Shown: piece by piece, positions 1-11,032 of the stretch
How positions within the stretch are numbered: the first letter of the stretch is position 1
How the letters are laid out: each line of letters starts with the position of its first letter
Source of the DNA: an uncultured Lutibacter sp.
GTDB lineage: Bacteria; Bacteroidota; Bacteroidia; Flavobacteriales; Flavobacteriaceae
Reading direction: 5' to 3'
DNA: 64,000 nt
Assembly (NCBI RefSeq): GCF_937891065.1
Contig: NZ_CALAEQ010000099.1
Coordinates: forward strand, 1-64,000
Notes under the pieces: model-generated
Told to the model about the DNA's origin: nothing
What the model saw: only the letters and a program-made list of their open reading frames with translations
The model's database searches: none
Made by a program: the position numbers and the translations under genes

Positions 1-3000
1 CTGTCGTTATATGAAGAATATATACTCCTGCAGATTTCTTAATAGGAATAGAAAATTTTCTTTCATTAAAATTACCACCCCAACTTTCAACTTGTTGACC
101 TAAAAAATTAAACAATTTTATGTTAATGATCTCTGTATCAACAATTCTGTTAATTTGTAATTCAGAAGTATGGTTATTCATAGTTATAAATATTCCATCA
201 ACTAAATATATTTCTTTTAATGTTTTTAAACGTGGTTGAAATGCTAATTCAAATCTATTTAAATATTCTCCTGGTTCCATGTTAATTTCGAAGTCCTTTT
301 CACTTAGATTGTAGGTTTCACAAGTTAAATTGTCTTTAATATAAATAGGAGTGTTTTCATCCATATTTTGTAAGTTTTCAATTTTAATGGTTATCAAACC
401 TTGTTCTTTAATTTTTAAACCTAATGGAAATTGTTGATCTACATTAAAATTAGGAACTCCTTGAATTACAAATTTTGAGTCGTCTACCATCCAAAATATA
501 TCTTCATTAGCAATATCAGCAATTGGAGCATCATACCCCATATCAAAATGATTGGATGTGTTTTTATCTGCACCAATTAACAATTGACGATGATAGCCAT
601 TTGCAGAATCAAAAACCAATCTGATTTTTGATCTTGAATCTTTTTCTTTTTCAGGTATATTCGCTTTACTTTTTGAATTTGTTTTAAAAAATACCGAACC
701 ATTTCCACTATTTAAAACTTCTCTTTGAAAAAACCGCTGACTATTTTTAAAAATAATAGTACCACCGTCAACCGTTGCTGTTGTACCTGCTAAACTTGAA
801 GGTAGATACGCATGTACAAAAAATCCTTGATTTAAAGGGATGTATCTTTCTGGCACTTTTCCACCGATACTAAGGTTATTATTAATACGGCTGTCATTAG
901 ATATCGCTTCAGCACCTCCTATTAACGTGTATGTTGCATAACCTCCAACATATTCTTTTAAAATATGTGAATTTTCTTGACCAAAATGATGCCAAAAATA
1001 CAAGGCTCCATTAAATACATTAGCTGTATTTCTTCCAACTTTACTGTTGATCGTTTCTTTTATATTATCCTTAATAAACTCATCTGCATCAATTGCTGAA
1101 GGGTAAGGATTTCCAATAAGTCGATCATTTCCAGCTAAAATTGATAAGGTAATATCTCCATTGTTTGGTTTTCCTTTAAATACATAATTCTGGTTGGTTG
1201 CTACAGCTATTGGGCCAGAAGTTCCTTTCATTGTATATCCTTCTCCAGGTTTTAAAGGTGTGTATTGATTGATGGTATTCCAAGCATCATAATCATCGCT
1301 TGTACCATTAAATGTATATAACCAGAAAGAACTAATTGTTCTTGGAGATGAAGGTCCTGAATCTGCTGATGCATAAGAGGCGTTAAAATTTATATTTTGT
1401 GGTGTTGCCGACACAGATCCATCTAATAATGCACCTGCAACAGTATTATTGCTATTTACACTAGCTATTCCAGTTCCTCTTGTACCCGCATTACCACTTA
1501 TAGGCCCAACTGAAGACGACCAATAGTTATAATTAAAACTGTTGGCGGTTCCTTGCTGGTCTCGTTCAATATAACCACCACTATCTATATCTAAGATAGA
1601 TCCATCAGTTTGTATTAATTGTGATTCACCTATCAAATCTATAACTCCATCAATTTCTAAATAGTGAGTTACTGTTAATCCTTGTCCGTTATTAGTTTCA
1701 TCTAAAGCGCCTGTGCCAGCAATGGTAACTTTTCCTGCATTATTTTTTAACCCTAAAACAGTTATATCTTTATCTCCTGATGTAATATCATGCGTTGTTT
1801 GCACAATATTCCAATCTACTGTTGTGCCATTTAAAGTGGTGTTTGGTAAATATTGAACTGTGTTATTCAGCCATGTTGCCGGGGTATTCCAATTTCCATT
1901 TGTAGAAGATTCATATGGTAATGGTGCCGTTTGAACCTCCACTACTTGTTTGTCTTTAGCTAGATACTTTATTCGTGCCCAATTTTTGTTATTTGAATTA
2001 TCTTCAACAGTTGTCCCATAAAATGAATTCATATCATAATAGGCTTGTAAAGTATTCCAAGATCTAGAACTTATATCATTTTTAGTAATGTTATGGGGTA
2101 GTATTTCTCCATCTACATTTGTGCCAAACTCTACTATTTCCTGATTCATTATATAACGAATCTCGGTTATAGTTAAAGGTGAATTCCAAAATCTAACTTC
2201 GTCTACGGCACCATCAAATGAATTAATTGTAGTTTTATTAGTATATAAAGCTCCAATAGCAAACTTCTGAGCGCTACTTATTGGGTTTGCTAACGAGTTT
2301 ACTGTTGTATCTAAAATTCCGTCAATATATAAGGTTGCTGCTCCTCCACTAAATGTAATTGCTATATGATGCCAGTTTGAATCAACTGTATTTGTTGATG
2401 TTATTTTTGTACTTCCATTCCAATCTATTTCTATATTTTTACTTCCATTAATTTTAAAATTATAGCCTGTTCCTTTTGAAATAAAACTTCCGCCATTTGT
2501 GTTATTTTTTACCCAAGCTGAAACTGTGAAATTTGTAGTTAATTCCAAATTTGTATCTCCTAACAAAAACTCACCTGTTGTAAAATCTATTCTACGTTTT
2601 TCTTCAACTCGTGTTGCTTTAGCAATGGTAAAATATTTAGTCCCCTCAAAATCGTACCAAGCTTCTGAATTAGCTCCATTTGTAGTTAATGGTACAACAT
2701 CAATTATATTTGTGCTTCCAAAACTAGCATCATCAGCTACAACTAGCATATATTCTTCATTTGCAACTAGCGGAATATTACTTGTTAAATCTGAAGTTAC
2801 TATAGAAATTACTACTTCTGAAACATCGTTTTGAGTTTCTAAAATTTTCCATTTTCTAGAAACAGGTGTAAAAGTTGTTATTGAACTACTTAAATTTACA
2901 TTTTTAGCTACTTCAGAAGTTGTATTAAAATTACCATTATTACTACCCCAAACTAAAAAATCTAAATTTGACGCAAAACTATTTGCATTAGCATTGTTCG

Positions 3001-4570
3001 TAGTAGCCACTTCACTTAATCCTATTGCTATTATACTTCCTGCATTTACACTTTTAGATTGTTTTTGAATTAATTCTGAATCATCGTCTTGACCAATCCC
3101 TGCTATATCATAATTATAACCAGTATTTGCTGATTGATCCCAAATAACATTACCTGCAGAATCTACATAATCTTGACTAATACCATTAATACCTAGTGTT
3201 ATTCCATATTTTATAGCTAAATACGATTGAATTTTATTACGTTCAGTGGTTAAACTTGCATCATTTTTTCTAGCGGAATAAGTAATTATTTCAGCAACTC
3301 TACCATCTAAAGATGCTTTCCAACCTTCACTACGTCCAATCAAATAACTAGCATCATTAACATTTGCATGTTTTGGAGTATCATTTTGAGTTGTTTCAAT
3401 ATTAGTTGCATTATAGTACAATTCTTGTTGCGAATTTAAACTATTATTTCTAGTATTAATTATTCCAATATTAGCATACGTGTTGCCTGTACCAACTTCC
3501 GCAACGGCATATCCATCTCCTGCAATATTCTTATTATAAGTACTATAGGCATAGGTAATAATTTCATTATCAATTCTTCCTGTATATTTTCCAAATCCTA
3601 TTCCTGTTGCATCTTCTGTTTGTGTTGAAGTGTCAGAATCTGCACAGAAAGTATCCATACTGGGTGAAGCAGAACTCACTGTAACGTCAGGTATTACCAC
3701 CACAAAAATATCTTCAGAATAAAACCCATTTGCTCCTTCTAAAAATTGCCTAGATGTATCATTATAAGCATAATCAATAGGTACATTATTATAATCGTTA
3801 TCAAAATCTACTACAGGGTTAAAATTTACGTTATATGCAGCAGCATCTCTATAGGTTGGTTCTTGACCAGTTGTGTGTACTGTTGCATCAGAGCCTCTAC
3901 CTTGATCCGCCCAAAGGGATACACCTTGCCCATTAGTATAACCTAAACCACTTGTTGATTTTAACCATAGTTGCAAATCTGTAGTAATTCCTCCAGGTCC
4001 AATGATAGGGTTAGCTTTATCTATAAGTGTTATATTATCTATGGCCATATCACTTGCATAATAAGACCCCGTTAGACCCCTTATTCTTATTTTTACTGTT
4101 AAACCTATATATGCACTTAAATTAATACTAACCGGAATCCAAATAGAATTATTTGCTTTCTGTACTTCACCTGTATTACTCCATAAATTAGTAGAGTAAG
4201 TAGCACCTCCATCGGTACTTATATCAATATATAATGATCCCATGTCAGAGCCATACATATGATAATAAAAGATAAATTTTGGATTTACAGTACCTAATAA
4301 ATTAAAACTTGGGCTATCAAAATTTGCAATCTTTCCATAATTAGAACTAGCTTCAGTATACATATAATAATTTCCACTTGCCCCTGTTGAAGGGCCTGTA
4401 TTTCCTGATGGTGTACCTCCAGAATCTCTTGTCCAATCAAAATCATCGCCTGAAACTTGAGTCCAGCCATCTAACCCTCCTTCAAAATCAGCTGAATGTA
4501 TAACTGTTTGAGAAAAAACACTAGTACAAACCGAAAAAAACAGTATGAATAAAGTAATTATTATTTTCAT
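1..4570 (-). CDS. Large secreted adhesin-like protein (MAM-like N-terminus, LamG/concanavalin-like region, T9SS C-terminal sorting domain), 3' end beyond window
   Basis: Manual minus-strand reading from ATG at 4570 (MKIIITLFILFFSVCTSVFSQTVIHSADFEGGLDGW...) stays open to the window edge. It contains 'AEIITYSARKNDASLTTERNKIQSYLAIKYGITL' and a LamG-like segment, and ends near 'FSIPIKKSAGVYI', typical of type A T9SS sorting domains. Missing from the ORF track because it runs off the edge. Confidence 0.85.
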   Translation of the reverse strand, partial: MKIIITLFILFFSVCTSVFSQTVIHSADFEGGLDGWTQVSGDDFDWTRDSGGTPSGNTGPSTGASGNYYMYTEASSNYGKIANFDSPSFNLLGTVNPKFIFYYHMYGSDMGSLYIDISTDGGATYSTNLWSNTGEVQKANNSIWIPVSINLSAYIGLTVKIRIRGLTGSYYASDMAIDNITLIDKANPIIGPGGITTDLQLWLKSTSGLGYTNGQGVSLWADQGRGSDATVHTTGQEPTYRDAAAYNVNFNPVVDFDNDYNNVPIDYAYNDTSRQFLEGANGFYSEDIFVVVIPDVTVSSASPSMDTFCADSDTSTQTEDATGIGFGKYTGRIDNEIITYAYSTYNKNIAGDGYAVAEVGTGNTYANIGIINTRNNSLNSQQELYYNATNIETTQNDTPKHANVNDASYLIGRSEGWKASLDGRVAEIITYSARKNDASLTTERNKIQSYLAIKYGITLGINGISQDYVDSAGNVIWDQSANTGYNYDIAGIGQDDDSELIQKQSKSVNAGSIIAIGLSEVATTNNANANSFASNLDFLVWGSNNGNFNTTSEVAKNVNLSSSITTFTPVSRKWKILETQNDVSEVVISIVTSDLTSNIPLVANEEYMLVVADDASFGSTNIIDVVPLTTNGANSEAWYDFEGTKYFTIAKATRVEEKRRIDFTTGEFLLGDTNLELTTNFTVSAWVKNNTNGGSFISKGTGYNFKINGSKNIEIDWNGSTKITSTNTVDSNWHHIAITFSGGAATLYIDGILDTTVNSLANPISSAQKFAIGALYTNKTTINSFDGAVDEVRFWNSPLTITEIRYIMNQEIVEFGTNVDGEILPHNITKNDISSRSWNTLQAYYDMNSFYGTTVEDNSNNKNWARIKYLAKDKQVVEVQTAPLPYESSTNGNWNTPATWLNNTVQYLPNTTLNGTTVDWNIVQTTHDITSGDKDITVLGLKNNAGKVTIAGTGALDETNNGQGLTVTHYLEIDGVIDLIGESQLIQTDGSILDIDSGGYIERDQQGTANSFNYNYWSSSVGPISGNAGTRGTGIASVNSNNTVAGALLDGSVSATPQNINFNASYASADSGPSSPRTISSFWLYTFNGTSDDYDAWNTINQYTPLKPGEGYTMKGTSGPIAVATNQNYVFKGKPNNGDITLSILAGNDRLIGNPYPSAIDADEFIKDNIKETINSKVGRNTANVFNGALYFWHHFGQENSHILKEYVGGYATYTLIGGAEAISNDSRINNNLSIGGKVPERYIPLNQGFFVHAYLPSSLAGTTATVDGGTIIFKNSQRFFQREVLNSGNGSVFFKTNSKSKANIPEKEKDSRSKIRLVFDSANGYHRQLLIGADKNTSNHFDMGYDAPIADIANEDIFWMVDDSKFVIQGVPNFNVDQQFPLGLKIKEQGLITIKIENLQNMDENTPIYIKDNLTCETYNLSEKDFEINMEPGEYLNRFELAFQPRLKTLKEIYLVDGIFITMNNHTSELQINRIVDTEIINIKLFNFLGQQVESWGGNFNERKFSIPIKKSAGVYILHITT

Positions 4571-4836
4571 AAACATAAGGGGTTATATGTAATTTGAAAA
4601 ACTTAAATAAAATGCTTTTTAAAGAAATTTTACTTTCAATATTTAATTTACTAATATATTATAGGTTCTTTTTTTAAAACCCATAAAATAGTTTAAGAGC
4701 ATATTTTAGGCAGTAGTTTATATCTAACACAAATGTTGTTTGATATAAGAATTATTTTATCTTTTCATGAGCTTGGGGTTTTGGACTGACTAAAGTAATA
4801 AAATAAAATGTAACTTCCTAGTTTATAGGGAGGGAA

Positions 4837-7290
4837 TTAGATATTCAACAAAAAAGAAAGTGATAAATTACGTCCTGGCGAGCTAATTGCAGATGCAAAT
4901 TCCTTGTAATGAACATCAAAAATATTCTCAACATTCATAAATACAGTAATACTGTTATTAATTTTATAATTAGAATTAAAGCTAAAAGTATTCCAACTAG
5001 GGTTTCCGTAGTAAAAATCTGTTAAACTAATATATGGCGTTTGCTCTTCATTATCTATTCCTTCAACTAAATTATAATCATTTATGCTTTTTTTAGCATT
5101 GAATTTCCAGTTCAAACCAGCTTGTAAATTTTTGTAGTTGTAACTAATTTCTATATCTCCAAATATTGGAGGAATAGAGGATAATGGTAAATTTGTATCG
5201 TAAGCTTTACCTTTTGTATATGTTAATGAGCCTTTAGTACTCCAATTAGCATTTATATTTCCTTTAAAGCTAAAAGTACTTCCTATAATATAGGCATTAT
5301 TTTTATTAACATTTGCCATTATTTTACCTTCCTCTCCATTGTAGAAAATTGTAGATGAGTTATTTAATTCGATATAATCACGTGTAATATAATTATCTAG
5401 AAGCGTGTAATATAAATTTAAACCAATATGAGATTTTCGATTATTAAAATACTTTAAAGCACTTGTTTCAAAACTATAGGCATATTCAGGTTTCAAGTAA
5501 ATATTTGGCACCGTAACATCTCCGTTTTTCTCTCTAACTTTACCTACGTCATCAATATTTGGCGATCTAAATCCTGATGCTATTATACTGTTTAATTGCC
5601 AGTTTATTGTTGGTTTATATACATAACCAATTGTTGCCGTAATTGCTGAATTATTTAACGAAATATCAGCATCTGGTAAGGTTATAAATGTGTCATCATT
5701 CCATTTTGCTGTTAACAATGTATTAGTAAGACGAATTCCTGTATTTAATGTTGATTTCGCACTAATATCTTGTCTGTAATTTACATAAGAAGCTACACTT
5801 GTATAGGTGCTTCCTCCATCTGGATAACGTGATTGTTCAACAAATTTATCACCTAAACCAATAATTGTATTCTCAACTACTTCTAAAGCTCTTCCAAATG
5901 CTTCTGAATCAACTTCATTATGAGTTACTTCAAAACCATATGACAAAATTCTATCATTAGAGTTTGTTAGTGGAACAAAAAAATCTCCATTTAAACTTAA
6001 AACATCTAAATTTTCATAACCATAATACCGATTTAAACTTGAAAATTTTCTATCAACTCTAGATTCTTTAATATTCTGATAAGCAGCTGTTATAGTTCCG
6101 TTTTGAAGCCATTTTTTATTAGGTTCAATTTTTAATTGTGAGGATACTAACAATCTATTTTGAGGTCCATAATACCATTCTGCAAATTTCAATTCATCAC
6201 CTGAATATGTTGCTAAATTATCAAACCTATTAATATTTGATGATGTTGAATATTGAAAATTCACCATTAAATCAGTTTTTTCTGAAAGCGGTATTGCAAT
6301 TTTCTGAAGAATATCGGTTTGATTGTATCCTGTATTTTTTTGAATATTCTCATCAGGGTTAACAACCGAGTTTAAGCTATAAAATGTATTTGTATTTGTT
6401 GAATAATCAAAAACTTTTCCCCAATCATTGAAACCATGAGTGCGGTTTTTACCCATTTTTAAATCCCCAAATTCACTATGTGAAATACTTGTATATGAAG
6501 CCCACTTTTTATTTCTAAGTTCAATATTTCCTTCCGTTGTAAACTCATTATTAACCGAACTATAACGTGAATAAATTGAGGTGTTAATCTCATTTATATT
6601 GCTAATTTTTGGAGCTTTTGTATAATAATGAATTACTCCACCCAATGCGTCCGATCCGTAAATTACTGATGAAGGTCCAAAAATAACTTCGGTTCTATCA
6701 ATAATATTTGGAGAAACTGTAATTGAGTTTTGTAAATGTCCTGTTCTGTAAATTGCATTGTTCATTCTAACTCCGTCAACCACTAATAAAACACGATTCG
6801 CTTCCATTCCTCTTAAAACGGGGCTTCCACCACCAGATTGCGTTTTTTGAACTTTAATACCTGGTAAATTTGCTAATAAATCTGCAGAGGTTTGCGGAGC
6901 GATTCTTTTAATTTCTTCTTTTGAAATAATGTCTATTTGTTCTGCAATTCTGCTTCTACTTTCTTTTCCTTTTGAAGCTGATAAAACTATTTCGTTTAAC
7001 TGTTCAGCATTTTTACTTAAATACACCACAAACTCAATGATACCAAGTTCTTTTTTTAAAATTTCATATTCAATGTACCCTAAATGATTGAATGAAATTA
7101 TATCTGAATTTAAAAATGCTGTTAAATCTGCAATTCCTTTTTTATTAGTGTAAACTATCTTATTATTTGCATCATTGTAGATGGTCACATTTTCAATTGG
7201 GAAATTAGAATCTCTATCTACTACTTTTACTTGCTGAGAGGTTACAGAAATTGTTATAAAAAAAAGAAAAATAATATATAATATTCTCAT
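4837..7290 (-). CDS. TonB-dependent outer membrane receptor with N-terminal carboxypeptidase-regulatory-like domain
   Basis: Signal peptide; plug motif 'LANLPGIKVQKTQSGGGSPVLRGMEANRVLLVVDGVRMNNAIYRTGH'; C-terminal beta-barrel. Confidence 0.93.
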   Translation of the reverse strand: MRILYIIFLFFITISVTSQQVKVVDRDSNFPIENVTIYNDANNKIVYTNKKGIADLTAFLNSDIISFNHLGYIEYEILKKELGIIEFVVYLSKNAEQLNEIVLSASKGKESRSRIAEQIDIISKEEIKRIAPQTSADLLANLPGIKVQKTQSGGGSPVLRGMEANRVLLVVDGVRMNNAIYRTGHLQNSITVSPNIIDRTEVIFGPSSVIYGSDALGGVIHYYTKAPKISNINEINTSIYSRYSSVNNEFTTEGNIELRNKKWASYTSISHSEFGDLKMGKNRTHGFNDWGKVFDYSTNTNTFYSLNSVVNPDENIQKNTGYNQTDILQKIAIPLSEKTDLMVNFQYSTSSNINRFDNLATYSGDELKFAEWYYGPQNRLLVSSQLKIEPNKKWLQNGTITAAYQNIKESRVDRKFSSLNRYYGYENLDVLSLNGDFFVPLTNSNDRILSYGFEVTHNEVDSEAFGRALEVVENTIIGLGDKFVEQSRYPDGGSTYTSVASYVNYRQDISAKSTLNTGIRLTNTLLTAKWNDDTFITLPDADISLNNSAITATIGYVYKPTINWQLNSIIASGFRSPNIDDVGKVREKNGDVTVPNIYLKPEYAYSFETSALKYFNNRKSHIGLNLYYTLLDNYITRDYIELNNSSTIFYNGEEGKIMANVNKNNAYIIGSTFSFKGNINANWSTKGSLTYTKGKAYDTNLPLSSIPPIFGDIEISYNYKNLQAGLNWKFNAKKSINDYNLVEGIDNEEQTPYISLTDFYYGNPSWNTFSFNSNYKINNSITVFMNVENIFDVHYKEFASAISSPGRNLSLSFLLNI

Positions 7291-7292
7291 AA

Positions 7293-8009
7293 TTAACTAA
7301 ATACAGACTTTAATATTTCTAAAGATTTTGGTTTTTTAAAGCCGTCCAAATGTAATTCAAAATATTGAACTAAAATAGACAATACTGCTTGTCTGTTCTC
7401 AGCATTAAAATTAACCTGATGTATTACATCAAAATTTATGCCTAACAGCTTTTTAAACTGTACTAAATTATCTCCCGAAACGGTATTGTAATTATGATGT
7501 TTAATAAATTTTCCTTCTAACAAATCAAAATACGAATTTCCTATATTTCCAGTTTCGGGATAAAACCCCAAATACTTCGTTAAATTTAATAAAAACAATA
7601 AATGAAAATTAGAAATATTATCATGCGCATCTAGCCATAAAAATGAGCTTTCTAAGTATTGAAACAGATTACTGTTTTGTTCTTCTTCACGTATTGAATG
7701 ATATAATATTTCAGCCAAAAATAAAGCGATAGTTTGTTTTTTTATATCAGTATATATAGCGTTGTAAAAATTTGAAACCTCTAAATCTCTAATGGAGTTT
7801 AAATTCCCCTTATTATTGTGATTTGCCGTTAAATTAAGTTGCATTAAAGGTTGAAAATAAGCAGGTTTAATTTTTGCTTTTTTTGCTTTTAAAACACCTC
7901 TAAGCATATATGTTTTCACTCCGCTTTTTTGAGTGTAACATGTAGTTATTAAACTCGTATCACCATATTTAATGGTGTTTAAAACAATTGCCTTAGTAGT
8001 TTCAATCAT
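7293..8009 (-). CDS. recO: DNA repair protein RecO
   Basis: N-terminal 'ETTKAIVLNTIKYGDTSLITTCYTQKSGVKTYMLRGV' typical of RecO; 238 aa. Confidence 0.9.
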   Translation of the reverse strand: MIETTKAIVLNTIKYGDTSLITTCYTQKSGVKTYMLRGVLKAKKAKIKPAYFQPLMQLNLTANHNNKGNLNSIRDLEVSNFYNAIYTDIKKQTIALFLAEILYHSIREEEQNSNLFQYLESSFLWLDAHDNISNFHLLFLLNLTKYLGFYPETGNIGNSYFDLLEGKFIKHHNYNTVSGDNLVQFKKLLGINFDVIHQVNFNAENRQAVLSILVQYFELHLDGFKKPKSLEILKSVFS

Positions 8010-8011
8010 TA

Positions 8012-10315
8012 TTAATTGATAATAGCAATTTTAGCTATTGTAGTTTCTAAATGGTCTTTGGTAATTAGTAACACTATATAAATACCTGAAGCTACTTTGT
8101 TACCTGATAAATTTGTTTTATTCCAAACTACTTTTCCTCCAAATATTTCTTGACCTTCTTTGGTGTTAGTTTCATAAACTAAATTTCCTGCAGCATCTAA
8201 AATTTTAACATTCGTACCATTTGGTATATGTGAACCATTTCTTCCATCAATAGTAATAAATTCGTTATTTTTTGTTGAAGGATTTGGATACGCATAAACT
8301 TCTGGTAAAGTATCACCATATAAAGACACATTGCTATTGAAAGCTACAATACCTTTATCTGTAGCAAAATATACTTTTCCTGAATTTGTATCAACCCCAA
8401 TTTTTAAAATATTATTGGAAGGTAATGGTGAATTATCTGTATTAAAGTTTTTTAAAGTAGTTGTACCACTTGGATTTGTTTGTAATACACCGCCAGTTTC
8501 AGTTCCAAACCACTTATTATCAGCTCCATCAATAGCAATAGAATTAACAGGTTGTTCTCCTAATAATTTTTTTGCAATTCCATCGTCTAAAATTATAATT
8601 GGCTCAGCATCATTAATCGTTGAATTAAAAACATTCGCTGCATTATAAAAAACAACCAACCCTTTTTTTGTGCCAATCCATATTCTATTATTACTATCTG
8701 CTTTAACAGTTCTAACGTTTAAATCAGGTAATGAACCTCTCATTAATTCAGTTGTTAGAGATTTTTTATTCGCACCATTTTCATTAAAAACCAGAACGCC
8801 ATTTCTTCTAGAACCAATCCAAATATTATTTGTTTTATCAATAATAAGTTCGTTTAAGCCAAAAGCTGGATTTGTAATTACTGAACTCATATCAAAACTA
8901 GACCAAGTTCCGTCAGCACTGTATTTTTTTATTCTATCATCAACCCAAGCATTAGAAATCCATAAATTACCTTGAGTGTCAAAAGCTGAACCGTTTATTC
9001 TTATACTAACATAATTTGGGTTTGGTTGGTAATCTAATTTTTCTAATCCGCTATTTAAATGATTCCAGTATGTTGTTAATACATCGTCTTCAACAATTAA
9101 CATTCCACTGCCCCAAGAACTTAAATAAACTATATTATTATTGTTTGGGTCAAAAGTAATATTCACTAAATCTTTTACCCCAAACTCAGAATTATAAGGT
9201 GTATTTATCCAATTTGTTCCATTGAAATGGCTATACCCAAATCTTTTTCCTTGCGGAGTATAAGCTGAATCATACCCACCATATACTACCCATAAATTAT
9301 TGTTATTTACTCCAATTGAAAAAGGTAAATTAGAAACAGGTCCTTCTGGATGAATCTCTTCAAAAGTAGAAATATTTTCAATATTACTTTTTAATATTCC
9401 AAATTCTTTAGTTCCTAAGTATAGCTTATTATCTTCATAATAAGCGGTATTCAAATCAAAATAATAAGTATCTGTTAAACTTGTTGTATAATTGAGAATT
9501 TCAAAATTAGCAGCATCATTCACGTAAACACTTCTTTGTGTACTTATAATTAAATTTTCTTCTGAAGATTTTAAATTTCTTATGGCTGTTGGATAATTTT
9601 TTTGCAGTAAAAGGGTATTGTTTTCAATGGTATAAAGAGCTCTATTATTTGAAGCAAACACGTTGTTATTAAATACTTCTAATGCTGAAAAATTCCCAGA
9701 AAAATGTTGTGTCCAATTGTTGAAATCTATTAAATTTCGATTAGTAACATCTGCTGTGAAAATTCCATCTTCAGTAGCTGCATATATAATATTCTGATTA
9801 ATTTTAATTTGATTTATTACTATTTCTGAAGATTGATTCCCAATAAAATAAGTATCTCCAAATTGTAAATTATCAATATCATATACAATTACAGCAAAAG
9901 ATGTTGAAAGGTAAAGTTTATTATTGTACTCAGTAATATTATTAATTTGTTTATTTCCTGAGTAATTAAAATTTACAATATCTTTTGCAATTGTAATATT
10001 ATTATTACTATCAATTATTTCTAGCAATCCTGTTTCATACCCAATAATAACTTTATCAAACGTTTTACTATAAAATAAACTAGTAGTTGTTTCACCTGAA
10101 AGACCATTTACTGAAGATATTTTAGTTATTTCACTTGTATTAACATTAAAAGTAAAAATAGCATTATCTACTATGGCGTATATTTCATTATCTACTTTTA
10201 TAAAGTTTTTTACATTATTATAGGAATAAAAATCTTCCCAATTATTAGAATAATCAACTTGTGAGAAAGTTATGTTTATAAAAAGGACAATAAATATTTG
10301 AGTAAATTTCTTCAT
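8012..10315 (-). CDS. porZ: PorZ-like two-propeller protein, T9SS-associated, with C-terminal sorting domain
   Basis: Repeated beta-propeller blades ('NNIWIGSRRNGVLVFNENG', 'NRIWIGTKKGLVVF'), C-terminal 'VYAYPNPS...GIYIVLLITKDHLETTIAKIAIIN', located next to recO as is typical in Bacteroidetes. Confidence 0.82.
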   Translation of the reverse strand: MKKFTQIFIVLFINITFSQVDYSNNWEDFYSYNNVKNFIKVDNEIYAIVDNAIFTFNVNTSEITKISSVNGLSGETTTSLFYSKTFDKVIIGYETGLLEIIDSNNNITIAKDIVNFNYSGNKQINNITEYNNKLYLSTSFAVIVYDIDNLQFGDTYFIGNQSSEIVINQIKINQNIIYAATEDGIFTADVTNRNLIDFNNWTQHFSGNFSALEVFNNNVFASNNRALYTIENNTLLLQKNYPTAIRNLKSSEENLIISTQRSVYVNDAANFEILNYTTSLTDTYYFDLNTAYYEDNKLYLGTKEFGILKSNIENISTFEEIHPEGPVSNLPFSIGVNNNNLWVVYGGYDSAYTPQGKRFGYSHFNGTNWINTPYNSEFGVKDLVNITFDPNNNNIVYLSSWGSGMLIVEDDVLTTYWNHLNSGLEKLDYQPNPNYVSIRINGSAFDTQGNLWISNAWVDDRIKKYSADGTWSSFDMSSVITNPAFGLNELIIDKTNNIWIGSRRNGVLVFNENGANKKSLTTELMRGSLPDLNVRTVKADSNNRIWIGTKKGLVVFYNAANVFNSTINDAEPIIILDDGIAKKLLGEQPVNSIAIDGADNKWFGTETGGVLQTNPSGTTTLKNFNTDNSPLPSNNILKIGVDTNSGKVYFATDKGIVAFNSNVSLYGDTLPEVYAYPNPSTKNNEFITIDGRNGSHIPNGTNVKILDAAGNLVYETNTKEGQEIFGGKVVWNKTNLSGNKVASGIYIVLLITKDHLETTIAKIAIIN

Positions 10316-10381
10316 AAATTATTCAAATATATTTATTAAAAATGAGTTAAAGAAAGGAATATTTATAATTAAACTTTATTA

Positions 10382-10500
10382 CAAAAAAAAAACCTTGAAC
10401 ATTGTAATTCGAATATACAATGTTCAAGGAATAAATAAATCAACCCCAAAGACTTATTTAATGTTTTATGAAATATGTCAAAACCCCTTTTGACATAAAC
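10382..10500 (-). ncRNA. Candidate small RNA: three consecutive hairpins ending in an intrinsic terminator
   Basis: Hairpins 10475-10496 (ATGTCAAAA/CCCC/TTTTGACAT), 10433-10459 (AAATAAATC/AACCCCAAA/GACTTATTT) and 10393-10429 (14-bp perfect stem). The last is followed on the minus strand by a run of Ts. A TATATTTG box (minus strand, 10507-10514) lies just upstream. Confidence 0.5.
10393..10429 (-). terminator. Intrinsic terminator, 14-bp perfect stem plus T-run on minus strand
   Basis: CCTTGAACATTGTA-ATTCGAATA-TACAATGTTCAAGG with a poly-A tract (+ strand) at 10383-10392. Confidence 0.75.
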
Positions 10501-11032
10501 ACAATTCAAATATACATAAGAAAAGGATTGCTTTTTTGGCAAATAAACAAATGATTTAGAAAAGTATATGAATGGTATGAAATGAAGTCTAAACCATTAA
10601 AAATTGATAATTTGAACAACCCATATTTAACGTAAATAAAACAAAAAAGCTAATACTGACAAAAGCAATAACTATTATTACATAATTAACTACTCAATTA
10701 CAAGAAAATTAAGGCATTTTCTTTTAAATATTTGTTTTTATCTAGTAGATAAAAAAGAATTCTGTGAATCTATTTAAATTTAAACAATTAAAGAAATCCT
10801 GTTACCATTATTAAACAACTGCAAGAAGTTATCTAAATCATTTCACTTTTGATTAATATTTTCAAAGAACAATTTGTTAATTAAAACACCTAATTTGCAT
10901 CTAATATTTAATTAACTATATTCGTAATAAAAATCGTTTAAGTTCAATCAAACATATATTTTTTAAAAAAGTATTGAAAAGAAAAACGTACAAAAAAACA
11001 TATACTTCAAAAACAAATTAAAATCCTTAACC

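Noticed and set aside
2499-2834. 111-aa and 66-aa (3746-3946) plus-strand ORFs
   Set aside because: Antisense to the large adhesin frame and low-complexity; the minus-strand frame is clearly the coding one.
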